A stretch of 64,000 nt of DNA from positions 46,450-110,449 of the forward strand of contig JAGHZU010000015.1 of the NCBI GenBank assembly GCA_017745235.1, in the 5' to 3' direction. Source of the DNA: Caulobacter sp. (GTDB taxonomy: Bacteria > Pseudomonadota > Alphaproteobacteria > Caulobacterales > Caulobacteraceae). Numbering within the stretch: the first letter of the stretch is position 1; each line of letters opens with the position of its first letter. Position numbers and translations under genes: made by a program. Positions 8,950 through 17,866 of the stretch are shown here, in pieces. Under the pieces are notes generated by a model. That model was not told the DNA's origin. It did no database searches and saw only the letters and a program-made list of their open reading frames with translations.

Positions 8950-10364
8950 TTCGCCAGCGCTTCCAGTTGCCCCGGCAGCGCGTAGGCCCAGCTGGTGATG
9001 TCGCCCGCGCCCAGCAGGACGACGAGGTCGCCGGCTTGCGCCTCCTGGGCGATCAGGGCCGGCAGGGCCGCGGGGCTTTCCAGCGGCAGGGCGCGGCGGT
9101 GGCCAAACTTCTTGAGGCCTTCGACCAGGTGGTCGCGGTCGACCCCCGGGATCGGCTGCTCGCCGGCGGTGTAGACGTCGGCGACGATCACGGTGTCGGC
9201 GTCGTTGAAGCAGCTGCTGAACTCGGTCATCAGGTCGCGCAGGCGGGTGAAGCGGTGCGGCTGGACCACGGCGATGACCTTGCCCTGGCTGACGGCGCGG
9301 GCGGCCTTCAGAACGGCGGCGATCTCGACGGGGTGGTGGCCGTAGTCGTCGACCACGCGGATCCCGTTGGCCACGCCCGTGGTGGTGAAGCGGCGCTTGA
9401 CGCCACCGAAGGCGGCGAGACCGGCGCGGATGGCGTCGGCGTCCACGCCCAGCTCGCGGGCCACGGCCACGGCGGCGGTGGCGTTGAGCACGTTGTGGTG
9501 CCCGGCCATCGGCATCTTCAGCCCGTCATAGCGGACCGGCTCGCCCGACAGCGGCGAGACGACGATGTCGAACTGGGCGCCGTCGGGGCCCATCTGGATG
9601 TTGCTGACCCGGACCTCGGCCTGCGGGTTGGTCCCATAGGTGACCAGGCGCCGGTTCTCGATACGCGAGGTCAGGGCCTGGACCTCCGGGTGGTCGGTGC
9701 AGACCGCCGCGAAGCCGTAGAACGGGATGTTCTCGATGAAGTCCTGGAAGCCGCGCTTCACCGCCTCGAAGTCGCCCCAGTGGTCCAGGTGCTCGGCGTC
9801 GATGTTGGTGACGATGGCGACGGTGGACTTGAGCTTGAGGAACGAACCGTCGCTCTCGTCGGCCTCGACCACGATCCAGTCGCCCTCGCCGACCTTGGCG
9901 TTGGTGCCGTAGGCGTTGATGATGCCGCCGTTGACGACGGTGGGGTCCAGGGCGCCGGCGTCCAGCAGGGCCGCGACCATCGAGGTGGTGGTGGTCTTGC
10001 CGTGGGTGCCGCCGACGGCGACGCTGAACTGCAGGCGCATCAGCTCGGCCAGCATCTCGGCGCGGCGCACCAGCGGCAGGCGCTTGTCGCGGCCGGCGAC
10101 CATCTCGGGATTGTCGCCCTTCACGGCCGTCGAATAGACGATGGCCGAAGCGCCTTCGACATTGGCCGCATCGTGGCCGATGAAGATGCGCGCGCCCAGC
10201 TTTTGCAGCCGCTCGGTGTTGGCGCTGGCCTTGGCGTCGCTGCCCTGCACGGTGTAGCCGATGCGGATCATGATCTCGGCGATGCCGGACATGCCGATGC
10301 CGCCGATGCCGATGAAGTGCACGGGGCCGAGTTCGAAGGGGACGGGTCGTCGACGCTGGATCAT
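8946..10364 (-). CDS. murC: UDP-N-acetylmuramate--L-alanine ligase MurC
   Basis: ATP-dependent Mur ligase (472 aa) that adds L-Ala to UDP-MurNAc. It begins [13 protein letters not shown] and has the N-terminal nucleotide loop [15 protein letters not shown], the P-loop [13 protein letters not shown], the central [10 protein letters not shown] and the C-terminal domain with [11 protein letters not shown] and VVQPHRFTR. The reading frame is open upstream as far as 10820, but the added residues are basic low-complexity sequence read through the opposite gene and repeat, so ATG 10364 is the start. The next gene overlaps its stop. Confidence 0.97.
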   Translation of the reverse strand: MIQRRRPVPFELGPVHFIGIGGIGMSGIAEIMIRIGYTVQGSDAKASANTERLQKLGARIFIGHDAANVEGASAIVYSTAVKGDNPEMVAGRDKRLPLVRRAEMLAELMRLQFSVAVGGTHGKTTTTSMVAALLDAGALDPTVVNGGIINAYGTNAKVGEGDWIVVEADESDGSFLKLKSTVAIVTNIDAEHLDHWGDFEAVKRGFQDFIENIPFYGFAAVCTDHPEVQALTSRIENRRLVTYGTNPQAEVRVSNIQMGPDGAQFDIVVSPLSGEPVRYDGLKMPMAGHHNVLNATAAVAVARELGVDADAIRAGLAAFGGVKRRFTTTGVANGIRVVDDYGHHPVEIAAVLKAARAVSQGKVIAVVQPHRFTRLRDLMTEFSSCFNDADTVIVADVYTAGEQPIPGVDRDHLVEGLKKFGHRRALPLESPAALPALIAQEAQAGDLVVLLGAGDITSWAYALPGQLEALAK

Positions 10365-10429
10365 GAACAGCGGATTAGACGATTTGTGGCGGGGGTGAAA
10401 CGGGATGTTTGGTGCAGAAGCCGTGGATT

Positions 10430-10572
10430 CTCTCCTCCCCCGCGACGCGGGAGAGGCGGCCGCGAAGGGGACGGAGGGGGCGTCCGGCCGACGCGTGACG
10501 CCCCCTCCGTCGCGGCGCGCATCCGCGCCGCGCCACCTCCCCCGTTTCGCTGCGCTGCTCGGGGGAGGAGCG
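10430..10572. repeat. Intergenic inverted repeat, CTCC-rich, partly inside a coding frame
   Basis: Several nested inverted repeats lie here: CTCCCCCGC/GCGGGAG near 10433-10454, GGGGCGTC/GACGCCCC around 10487-10504, and CCTCCCCC/GGGGGAGG at 10541-10568. The layout of short GC-rich arms looks like dispersed intergenic repeats of Caulobacter. A related CTCCCC hairpin is at 11445-11473. The right end encodes the presumed signal peptide of the next gene. Confidence 0.5.
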
Positions 10573-11019
10573 ATCGTCCTCGCCTGCCCGGCTTTCGCCC
10601 AGGAGGCGCGGCTGGCGTTGCGGCTGGCCGACGTGGGGCGGTTCGCCAGCTTCGTGGACATGGGCGGCGTCCAGTGGACGGGCCGGGTGGCGCGCGTGCG
10701 GGTGCTGCAGGTGACCGAGGCCGGCTTCACGGCGGGCTCGGAGGAGTTCTGGGGCGGGTGGCGGCACGAGGTGATCGACTGCGCCGCCCGCACGATCGCC
10801 CATGCGGGCTTTTCCAGCATACGCGCAGGCGGCCGCGAGGGCCCGCTGAGCGGCGACCTGCGCCCGGCGGCGGCGATCCCGCCCGGAAGCGCCGACGACG
10901 CGGTGGCGCGGGTGGTCTGCGACGGGCGGCGGCCCTATGCGGGCGTGGCCGTGGCGGAGAGCGTCGAGCAGGCGGTGGCGATCGGCCGGCCGCTGATCGA
11001 GACGGGCGCTGAGCCGTGA
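10495..11019 (+). CDS. Hypothetical secreted protein, start within a repeat
   Basis: Unrecognised protein. I take the GTG at 10495 as start (174 aa), giving a basic N-terminus followed by [19 protein letters not shown], a convincing signal peptide. An ATG at 10405 in the same frame would add 30 unlikely residues. The mature part reads [21 protein letters not shown] and has [21 protein letters not shown], with two Cys. It looks like the surface-antigen-like small proteins common in alphaproteobacteria. No clear Shine-Dalgarno sequence is seen. It is divergent from murC and upstream of another small secreted protein. Confidence 0.6.
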   Translation: MTPPPSRRASAPRHLPRFAALLGGGAIVLACPAFAQEARLALRLADVGRFASFVDMGGVQWTGRVARVRVLQVTEAGFTAGSEEFWGGWRHEVIDCAARTIAHAGFSSIRAGGREGPLSGDLRPAAAIPPGSADDAVARVVCDGRRPYAGVAVAESVEQAVAIGRPLIETGAEP

Positions 11020-11147
11020 CGCTCTGCTTCACCTTTCAAGGAGGAGACAAAGAGCAGAACTCAACTCCGAGTTCAACTTGACGAACATATTACCTTGAGA
11101 TTGCATCACTCCAGGCTCGCCATCATGGCGCGCATCAGGAGCGTCCG

Positions 11148-11435
11148 ATGTCCTTCATCACGATCAAGTCGAAGACCCTCGCGATCGCCGCCGGGGTCTT
11201 CGCCCTGGCTTCCGCCGTCGTCGCCGTGCCGGCGGCCCAGGCCAAGCCGACCCTGTGCATCCAGTACGGCTGGATCATGTGCGATCCGAACTTCCAGCGC
11301 GGCACGCCGGAGTGGCAGGAGTGCTTCGCCTACTATTCCGGCGAGGCCTGCCCCTATGCCGACGGCCTGACCAAGGCCCCGCTCGACCCCGTGGGCCTGG
11401 CGGCCCAGCTGCGCCAGGGCTTCAGGGCGTCCTGA
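11148..11435 (+). CDS. Small secreted cysteine-containing protein, unknown function
   Basis: Protein of 95 aa with a clear signal peptide (residues 1-32, ending VPAAQA) and a mature part of about 63 residues. Four cysteines, in CIQYGWIMC, ECFAYY and EACPYA, suggest two disulfides. The start has AGGAG seven nt upstream. A possible minus-35 box, TTGACG, lies at about 11078, in the gap after the preceding gene. I do not recognise the family. It converges with murG and is separated from it by a hairpin. Confidence 0.75.
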   Translation: MSFITIKSKTLAIAAGVFALASAVVAVPAAQAKPTLCIQYGWIMCDPNFQRGTPEWQECFAYYSGEACPYADGLTKAPLDPVGLAAQLRQGFRAS

Positions 11436-11444
11436 GGCCCGGCT

Positions 11445-11473
11445 CTTCCTTCCCCGCTTCGCGGGGGAGGAAG
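11445..11473. terminator. Hairpin between the small secreted protein and murG
   Basis: CTTCCTTCCCCGC pairs with GCGGGGGAGGAAG around a TTC loop with one bulged G. It sits between two convergent genes, 10 nt past one stop and 6 nt before the other, and could stop transcription from both sides. No T-run is present. Confidence 0.55.
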
Positions 11474-11478
11474 GCGGC

Positions 11479-12564
11479 TCACCGCGCCGTCCGCTCCACC
11501 AAATCCGCCAGGTCCTCGGCCGCGTCGGGCTTGGCCACGCTGCGGGCGCCGGCGGCCATGCGGGCCAGGCGGTTGGGATCCTTGAGGAGGGCGTTGAGGG
11601 CGCCGGCCATGGCGTCGACGGTCAGCTCGTCCTCCAGGCACACGGCCGCGCCGCCGGCTTCCTCGAGGAGCTTGGCGTTGAAGCGCTGGTGGTCGTCGGC
11701 GGCGATCTTCAGCGGGACCAGGATCGAGGGCCGGCCGGCCACCGCCAGCTCGGTGCAGGTCGAGGCCCCCGAGCGGCCGATGACCAGATGGGCCTGGCGC
11801 AGATAGCCGGCCATGTCGCGGAAGAACGGGGCGACCTCGCAGTCGACCATGGCGTTGCGGTAGATCTTGCGCGCGCCTTCCATGCTCTCGGCGCGGGCCT
11901 GCTGGAACACCTTCAGGCGGCCGCGCAGGTCCTCAGGCAGCTTGGCCACGGCCTCGGGGATCAGCTCCGACAGCAGGCGCGCGCCCTGGCTGCCGCCGGT
12001 GACGAGAATGCGCAACTGCACTTCGGGCGGGATGTAGGGCACGTCGTAGAGGGCGCGCACGGGCGGACGCACGGGGTTGCCGACGACGTGGGCGCGAGCC
12101 TTCACGGCGGGCTTGGCCATCTGCAGCGTGGGGAAGGCGCAGGCCACTTCGTTGACGCGAGGAGCCAGGAAACGGTTGACCCGGCCCAGCACGGCGTTCT
12201 GCTCGTGGATGACGGTGGGACGCTTCTGGGTCAGGGCGCCCAGCAGGGCCGGCAGGGCCGGATAGCCGCCGAAGCCGACGACGACGGCCGGATTCAGACG
12301 GTTGAAGGCCGCGCGGGCCTGCATCACGCCCTGGGCCACGACGACGCCGGCCTTGATCATGCCGATGGGGTCGCCGGCCTTGGCGGTGGCGGCCGAGAGC
12401 GCCAGGCGTTCGTCGGCAGGGAACTTGTCGGCGTAGAGGGCCCCGCGCTCGTCGGTGGCCAGCACGATGCGCCAGCCGCGCGCGGCCAGGGCTTCGGCCA
12501 GGGCCTGGGCGGGGAACAGGTGTCCACCGGTGCCTCCGGCGGCGACGACGGCCAGCTTGCTCAT
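11479..12564 (-). CDS. murG: UDP-GlcNAc--lipid I N-acetylglucosaminyltransferase MurG
   Basis: Peripheral membrane GT28 glycosyltransferase (361 aa) that makes lipid II on the inner face of the membrane. It shows the N-terminal G-loop VVAAGGTGGHLFPAQALAEAL, then VVGFGGYPALPALL, HEQNAVLGRVNRFLA, the second G-loop VTGGSQGARLLSE and the donor-binding SGASTCTELAVAGRPSILVPL. It lies 70 nt downstream of ftsW, the usual dcw order, and is convergent with the small secreted gene. Confidence 0.97.
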   Translation of the reverse strand: MSKLAVVAAGGTGGHLFPAQALAEALAARGWRIVLATDERGALYADKFPADERLALSAATAKAGDPIGMIKAGVVVAQGVMQARAAFNRLNPAVVVGFGGYPALPALLGALTQKRPTVIHEQNAVLGRVNRFLAPRVNEVACAFPTLQMAKPAVKARAHVVGNPVRPPVRALYDVPYIPPEVQLRILVTGGSQGARLLSELIPEAVAKLPEDLRGRLKVFQQARAESMEGARKIYRNAMVDCEVAPFFRDMAGYLRQAHLVIGRSGASTCTELAVAGRPSILVPLKIAADDHQRFNAKLLEEAGGAAVCLEDELTVDAMAGALNALLKDPNRLARMAAGARSVAKPDAAEDLADLVERTAR

Positions 12565-12634
12565 CTACGGGCTCCAATACGCGAGCGGATCACGGGCAAG
12601 ACGAACTTCGACAAGACGGGCCTCCGGGGCGGGA

Positions 12635-13807
12635 TCAGCCCAGGCCCCCCGCCTGGTCGAACTCTCCCGCCCCGCCATAGGCCCCTGGACGCTTGCGCGT
12701 CAACGCCAGGGCCATGCCCAGCGTCAGGCCCATGGCCAGCATCGACGAGCCGCCATAGCTGATGAAGGGCAAGGTCATGCCCTTGGTGGGGATCATGTTG
12801 AGGTTCACGGCCACATTGATGAAGGCCTGCTGGCCCACGAGCACGAACAGGCCCGCGGCGGCCACCTGCTCGAACGGGTCCGACAGCTTCATCGACTTGT
12901 AGAGGCCGCGAACGACCACGAAGCCGAAGATGGCGATCAAGGCCAGGGAGAAGACCAGGCCGTATTCCTCGGCGGCGACGGAATAGATGAAGTCGGTGTG
13001 CAGATCGGGCACGTGGCGCTTCATCACGCCCTCCCCCGGTCCGCGCCCGAACAGGCCGCCGGCATGGATGGCCTCGGCCGCGCGGGTGATCTGGTGGGTG
13101 TCGGCCTGGTCGGGGCTGAGGAACTTCTGCACCCGGGCGTGGACGTGGTCGAACAGGAAGTAGGTCGAGCCCAGGCCCGCCAGCGCCACCGCGCCCAGCC
13201 CCATGATCCACGAGATCGGCACCCCGGCCATCCAGAACGCCGCTCCGAAGGCGATGGTGATCAGGACGGTCTGGCCGACGTCGGGCTGGACCAGCAGCAG
13301 GGCCACGGCAATGAAGTAGAGGCCGAAGGCGATGGAGACGCCGGGCACGCCCTCGCCCTTCTGCCCCTCGGAGAACATCCAGGAGACCAGCACGATCAGG
13401 GCCGGCTTCATGAACTCGGACGGCTGCAGGGTGAAGCCGCCGATCACCAGCCAGCGGGCCGCGCCCTTGGCGGTGTGGCCCACGAACGGCAGGGCCGCCA
13501 TGACGGCGATGGCCGCCAGGTAGATGAAGAAGGCCGAGCGGCGGATGCCGCGCGGGCTGAGCATCGAGACCGTCAGCACCAGGACGGCCGCGCCGATGCC
13601 GAACACGCACTGGCGCACGGCGAAATGGAACTGGTCGTCGATGCCGATCCGGGCCGCCGCCGCCGGGCTGGAGGCGAACGACAGCAGGACCCCCACGGTC
13701 ACGAGGATCGCCGTGGCGCCCAGCAGCCAGTGGTCCGTCGTCCACCACCACACGCCGAGCCGCGAGCGGTCGGTCCGGGCGAAGGTGTGGGTGGTCTGGT
13801 AGTTCAT
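12635..13807 (-). CDS. ftsW: Probable peptidoglycan glycosyltransferase FtsW
   Basis: SEDS-family membrane protein (390 aa, about 10 transmembrane segments) that polymerises septal glycan strands with FtsI. The large loop carries FLSPDQADTHQITRAAEAIHAGGLFGRGPGEGVMK, recognisable in pieces as the SEDS loop. It is followed by PDLHTDFIYSVAAEEYG and the C-terminal NLNMIPTKGMTLPFISYGGSSM. The N-terminus is a cytoplasmic tail of about 25 residues. The gene lies between murD and murG as usual. Confidence 0.96.
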   Translation of the reverse strand: MNYQTTHTFARTDRSRLGVWWWTTDHWLLGATAILVTVGVLLSFASSPAAAARIGIDDQFHFAVRQCVFGIGAAVLVLTVSMLSPRGIRRSAFFIYLAAIAVMAALPFVGHTAKGAARWLVIGGFTLQPSEFMKPALIVLVSWMFSEGQKGEGVPGVSIAFGLYFIAVALLLVQPDVGQTVLITIAFGAAFWMAGVPISWIMGLGAVALAGLGSTYFLFDHVHARVQKFLSPDQADTHQITRAAEAIHAGGLFGRGPGEGVMKRHVPDLHTDFIYSVAAEEYGLVFSLALIAIFGFVVVRGLYKSMKLSDPFEQVAAAGLFVLVGQQAFINVAVNLNMIPTKGMTLPFISYGGSSMLAMGLTLGMALALTRKRPGAYGGAGEFDQAGGLG

Positions 13808-13930
13808 GACGGAAGGGTCGGGGCTTAGGGTTAATCGAGTGTTGTGGCGGCGCTTGGCGCCGATGCGACGAATGGACTCTTCCCCCGGTTCCGCCCGTCC
13901 CCGAAAACGGGGAGGAGCGGCCTTAAGGCC

Positions 13931-15349
13931 TCAAGCCCGCTTGGCCGAGGCCGCCGGAGCCTTGCCCAAGGCGTTGACGGCGGCGCGGAAGGCTTCGCCG
14001 CGCTGCTCGAAGTCGGCGAACTGGTCGAACGAGGCGCAGGCCGGCGAGAGCAGGACGATGGCCTCCTCGCCGCTGGCGGCCGCATCGGCGTAGGCGGCGG
14101 CGACGGCGGTGTCGATATCGCCGCACTGACGCACCGGGGCCTTGCCATCCAGCGTCTTGCCGAACGCCTCGGCCGCCTGGCCGATCAGGTAGGCGGTCTG
14201 GACGCGCGGGAACAGGTCGACCAGGTCGTCGATGCCGCCCGCCTTGGGCACGCCGCCGGCGATCCAGTAGAACTTCGGATAGCTGGACATCGCCTGGCGG
14301 GCGGCGTCGGCGTTGGTGGCCTTGCTGTCGTTGACGAAGCGGACCTTGCCGATCTTGCCGACCGTTTCCATGCGGTGGGCCAGGCCCGGAAAGGTCATCA
14401 GGCCGTCGACCGCCTGCTGGGGCGAGATGCCCAGGGCGCGGGCGGCCGCGTAGGCGGCCGCAGCGTTCTGCCAGTTGTGGCGGCCCGGCAGGCTGCGGGC
14501 GCGCAGCAGGTCGGCCATCTCGGTCACGCGCTCGCCCGTGGCGTCGTACAGCACGCCCTGCAAGGCGTAGACGCCGCGGCCCATGGCCTTGCCGGCGCTG
14601 ATCGGCCAGATGGTGCGGCGGTTGGCGGCGGTGATCTCGGTGCAGATCTGGGCGCACCAGGGATCGTCCACGCCGATGATGGCGGTGTCGCCCTTGCCCT
14701 GGTTGAGGAAGATCCGACGCTTGGCGGCGATGTAGCCGTCCATGCCGCCGTGACGGTCCAGGTGGTCGGGCGAGATGTTGAGCAGCACGACCGCGTCGGG
14801 CTTGAGGCTGGAGGTCAGGTCCAGCTGGTAGGACGAGAGTTCAAGCACATACACGGCTCCGCCGTGCATATCTTCCAAGCCCAGCACGCCCGTGCCGATG
14901 TTGCCGCCCACGCGGGTGTCGCGGCCGGCCTGCTTGAAGAGGTGGCCGATCAGGGCCGTGGTCGTGGACTTGCCGTTGGTGCCGGTGATGGCGACGATCT
15001 TCGGCTTCTTGTGTTCGGGCGCCAGGTTCACCGTCCGGGCGAACAGTTCGATGTCGCCCAGCACCTCGACGCCGGCGGCCTTGGCCTTCTCGACGGTCCA
15101 GTGCGGCTTGGGATGGGTCAGCGGCACGCCGGGCGACAGCATCAGGGCGGCGAACTGGCTCCAGTCGGCGGCCTGCAGGTCGACCACGTTCAGGCCCTCG
15201 GCCACGGCGGCCTCGCGGCTGGCGGGCTTCTCGTCCCACAAGGCGACCTTGGCGCCGCCGGCGATCAGAGCGCGCGCGGCTGTCAGCCCCGTCCGGCCAA
15301 GGCCGAATACGGCGACGGTCTTACCCTCGAAACCGCGGACCGGGATCAT
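13931..15349 (-). CDS. murD: UDP-N-acetylmuramoylalanine--D-glutamate ligase MurD
   Basis: Mur ligase (472 aa) that adds D-Glu to UDP-MurNAc-Ala. It shows AVFGLGRTGLTAARAL at the N-terminus, the P-loop VAITGTNGKSTTTALIGHL, NISPDHLDRHGGMDGY, and AHRMETVGKIGKVRFVNDSKATNADAA for the third domain. The end has AIVLLSPACASFDQFADFEQRGEAF, the conserved MurD C-terminus. It follows mraY by 13 nt. The 123 nt downstream, before ftsW, hold a short CCCCG-AAAA-CGGGG hairpin at 13899-13912 and no gene. Confidence 0.97.
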   Translation of the reverse strand: MIPVRGFEGKTVAVFGLGRTGLTAARALIAGGAKVALWDEKPASREAAVAEGLNVVDLQAADWSQFAALMLSPGVPLTHPKPHWTVEKAKAAGVEVLGDIELFARTVNLAPEHKKPKIVAITGTNGKSTTTALIGHLFKQAGRDTRVGGNIGTGVLGLEDMHGGAVYVLELSSYQLDLTSSLKPDAVVLLNISPDHLDRHGGMDGYIAAKRRIFLNQGKGDTAIIGVDDPWCAQICTEITAANRRTIWPISAGKAMGRGVYALQGVLYDATGERVTEMADLLRARSLPGRHNWQNAAAAYAAARALGISPQQAVDGLMTFPGLAHRMETVGKIGKVRFVNDSKATNADAARQAMSSYPKFYWIAGGVPKAGGIDDLVDLFPRVQTAYLIGQAAEAFGKTLDGKAPVRQCGDIDTAVAAAYADAAASGEEAIVLLSPACASFDQFADFEQRGEAFRAAVNALGKAPAASAKRA

Positions 15350-15362
15350 GGCGCGTCCCTCC

Positions 15363-16478
15363 CTAGCGCAGCTTCAGCGTGGCCAGGCCGACGAACGACA
15401 GCATCATCGCCACGATCCAGAAACGGACGACGACGGTGCTCTCGGCCCAGCCCAGCTTTTCGAAATGGTGGTGGATCGGCGCCATCAGGAAGATGCGCTT
15501 GCCGGTCTTCTTGAAGTAGGCGACCTGGATCATCACGGAGAGGGCCTCGGCCACGAACAGGCCGCCGACGATGCCCAGCACAAGCTCGTGCTTGGCGCAG
15601 ACGGCGATCGCGCCCAGCGCGCCGCCCAGGGCCAAAGAGCCGGTGTCGCCCATGAAGATCTTGGCCGGCGGGGCGTTGTACCAGAGGAAGCCCATGCCGC
15701 CGCCGATGATGGCGCCGCAGATCACGCCCAGCTCGCCGATGGTCGGCACGTAGTGCAGGTTCAGGTAGTCGGCGAACTTGATGTTGCCGACCAGGTAAGC
15801 GATCAGGCCGAAGGTCGAGGCGGCGAACATTACGGGCACGATGGCCAGGCCGTCCAGGCCGTCGGTCAGGTTCACGGCGTTGGAGAAGCCGGCGATGGTG
15901 ACGGCGGCGAAGGCCACGTAGAACCAGCCGAGATTGATCACCAGGTTCTTGAAGATCGGGAAGACCATCGAGGTTTCCAGCCCCGGGGTCATGGAGTCGC
16001 GCGGGGCGAAGACGATCAGGGCGATCGAGGCGACGATGGCCACCAGGAACTGGGCGGCCAGCTTCTGGCCGCTAGAAAGACCGGCCGTGGTCTGCTTGGT
16101 GACCTTGGCGTAGTCGTCCATGAAGCCCAGCACGCCATAGGCGGCGGTGATGCCCAGAACCACCCAGACGTGGACGTTCTTGAGGTCGGCGAACAGCAGC
16201 GAGCCCACGAACAGGCCGGCCAGGATCATGAAGCCGCCCATGGTGGGGGTGCCGGCTTTCTCGGTGACGTGACGGGCGATGCCGTCGGTGCGGATCGGCT
16301 GGCCCTTGCCCTGCTTGGCCTTCATCCAGCGGATGAAGCGCGAGCCCATGGCCACGGCCACGACGTAGCCGGTCAGCATCGACATGCCGGTGCGGAAGGT
16401 CAGGTACTTGAGCAGGTTCAGGACGGGGACGTGCTCGTGCCCGCCGCGCGACAGCAACTCGTAGAGAAAGTACAGCAT
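15363..16478 (-). CDS. mraY: Phospho-N-acetylmuramoyl-pentapeptide-transferase MraY
   Basis: Polytopic enzyme (371 aa, about 10 transmembrane segments) that transfers phospho-MurNAc-pentapeptide to undecaprenyl phosphate, giving lipid I. Diagnostic motifs are GTPTMGGFMIL, GFMDDYAKVTKQTTAGLSSGQKL (two parts), NAVNLTDGLDGLA, FMGDTGSLALGG and the HHHFEKLGW loop. The start MLYFLYELL at 16478 overlaps the murF stop by one base (TGATG). The reading frame is open to 17003 upstream only because of high GC content. Confidence 0.97.
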   Translation of the reverse strand: MLYFLYELLSRGGHEHVPVLNLLKYLTFRTGMSMLTGYVVAVAMGSRFIRWMKAKQGKGQPIRTDGIARHVTEKAGTPTMGGFMILAGLFVGSLLFADLKNVHVWVVLGITAAYGVLGFMDDYAKVTKQTTAGLSSGQKLAAQFLVAIVASIALIVFAPRDSMTPGLETSMVFPIFKNLVINLGWFYVAFAAVTIAGFSNAVNLTDGLDGLAIVPVMFAASTFGLIAYLVGNIKFADYLNLHYVPTIGELGVICGAIIGGGMGFLWYNAPPAKIFMGDTGSLALGGALGAIAVCAKHELVLGIVGGLFVAEALSVMIQVAYFKKTGKRIFLMAPIHHHFEKLGWAESTVVVRFWIVAMMLSFVGLATLKLR

Positions 16479-17866
16479 CAGCCCTGTCCTTCGAGATCGA
16501 GCGCGGCCAGGGCGGAGGCCACGGCCCCCGCCTTGGATCCGTTCGAACCCTTCACCATGATCACGTCGCCGGCCCGCATCGCCGAGGCGACCTGAGGCGC
16601 GAGTTCGGCGGCGGTTTCGGCGTAGCCGCCCCGCCGAGTCGGCGGAAGCGCATCCCATAAAGATTTCATTAACGATCCGGCGCAGAACACCAGATCGATG
16701 CCGGCCTGTTCGATCGGCCGGGCCAGTTCGGCGTGGAATCGGGCGCTTTCGGGGCCCAGCTCCAGCATGTCGGTCAGGGCCACGATGCGGCGCCCCGCCA
16801 CCTCGCGCGCGCCCAGGGTCGCCAGGGCGGCGTTCATCGAGACGGGATTGGCGTTGTAGCTCTCGTCCACCAGGGTGAAGGCCCCGCCCGCCACGCGCAC
16901 GCGGCGCTCGGCCCCGCGGCCCTCGATCGGGGCGAACTCGGCCAGGGCCGCCAGGGCGGTTTCGCGGTCGACGTCCAGGGCTTCCAGCATCAGCAGCACG
17001 CACAGGCTGTTGAGGCCCCAGTGCACGCCGGTCTGCAGGATGGGGAAACGCAGGGTCTCGCCGCGGACCACGGCGGTGATCTCGGCCCCGCCCTCGGAGG
17101 CGGCGAAGGCGGCGAGGCGGGCGGTGACGCCCTCGCCCGTCCCGAAGCTCCAGACCTGGGCGCCGGCCTTATCGGCCTCGGCCTTCAGCAGCGGGAACCA
17201 GGGATTGTCGGCGTTCAGCACCGCCACCCCGCCGGGCTCGATGCCGGCGAAGATCTCGGCCTTGGCCCGGGCCACGCCCTCCTCGCCGTCGGCGAAGTTC
17301 TCCAGGTGGACAGGACCCACGGTGGTGATGGCCACCGCGTGCGGACGAATGAACCGCGACAGCGGGACGATCTCGTTCGCGTGGTTCATGCCCACCTCGA
17401 ACACCGCCCGCTGGGTGTCGCGCGGCATGCGCGCCAGGGTCAGGGGGACGCCGATGTGGTTGTTGTACGACTTGACCGAGGCGTGGGCCTTGCCCGCCCG
17501 GCGCAGGCCGGCCTCGACCGCGCGGGTGACGCTGGTCTTGCCGACGGAGCCGGTGACGGCGCCGCGACGCGCCTGCGACGCGCGCTCCCGGGCGGCCACG
17601 CCCAGGCGTTCCAGCGCCTGGAAGGTGTCGTCCACCAGCACGGCGGGCACGGCGACGGGCTTGGAGACCAGGGCGCCGGCCGCGCCCTGGTCGATGGTCT
17701 GGACGACGAACTCGTGCCCGTCGCGCGCGCCGGTCAGGGCCACGAACAGGTCGCCGGGCTCGAGGCTGCGGCTGTCGATCGAGACGCCGGTGGCCGAGAA
17801 GTCGCCCAGCACCTGGCCGTCGGCGGCCTTGGCGATCTCGTCGGCGGTCCAGAGGACGTCAGCCAT
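16478..17866 (-). CDS. murF: UDP-N-acetylmuramoyl-tripeptide--D-Ala-D-Ala ligase MurF
   Basis: Mur ligase (462 aa) that adds the D-Ala-D-Ala made by Ddl to the tripeptide precursor. It has the N-terminal DSRSLEPGDLFVALTGARDGHEF region and the P-loop VTGSVGKTSVTRAVEAGL. VKSYNNHIGVPLTL and EVGMNHANEI are typical of MurF, and DESYNANPVSMNAAL lies in the C-terminal domain. The ATG at 17866 overlaps the end of murE by 8 nt, and the stop overlaps mraY. Confidence 0.97.
   Translation of the reverse strand: MADVLWTADEIAKAADGQVLGDFSATGVSIDSRSLEPGDLFVALTGARDGHEFVVQTIDQGAAGALVSKPVAVPAVLVDDTFQALERLGVAARERASQARRGAVTGSVGKTSVTRAVEAGLRRAGKAHASVKSYNNHIGVPLTLARMPRDTQRAVFEVGMNHANEIVPLSRFIRPHAVAITTVGPVHLENFADGEEGVARAKAEIFAGIEPGGVAVLNADNPWFPLLKAEADKAGAQVWSFGTGEGVTARLAAFAASEGGAEITAVVRGETLRFPILQTGVHWGLNSLCVLLMLEALDVDRETALAALAEFAPIEGRGAERRVRVAGGAFTLVDESYNANPVSMNAALATLGAREVAGRRIVALTDMLELGPESARFHAELARPIEQAGIDLVFCAGSLMKSLWDALPPTRRGGYAETAAELAPQVASAMRAGDVIMVKGSNGSKAGAVASALAALDLEGQG

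Noticed and set aside
10405..10494. ATG 10405 as start of the repeat-associated secreted protein
   Set aside because: It adds 30 residues before the signal peptide and lies in the repeat and murC promoter region; GTG 10495 is more likely, though not proved.
8967..11012. Very long plus-strand open frame opposite murC
   Set aside because: It is a GC-driven shadow. Its product is low-complexity (His/Gly/Ala/Asp-rich) and the minus strand encodes clear MurC and DUF4375 proteins.
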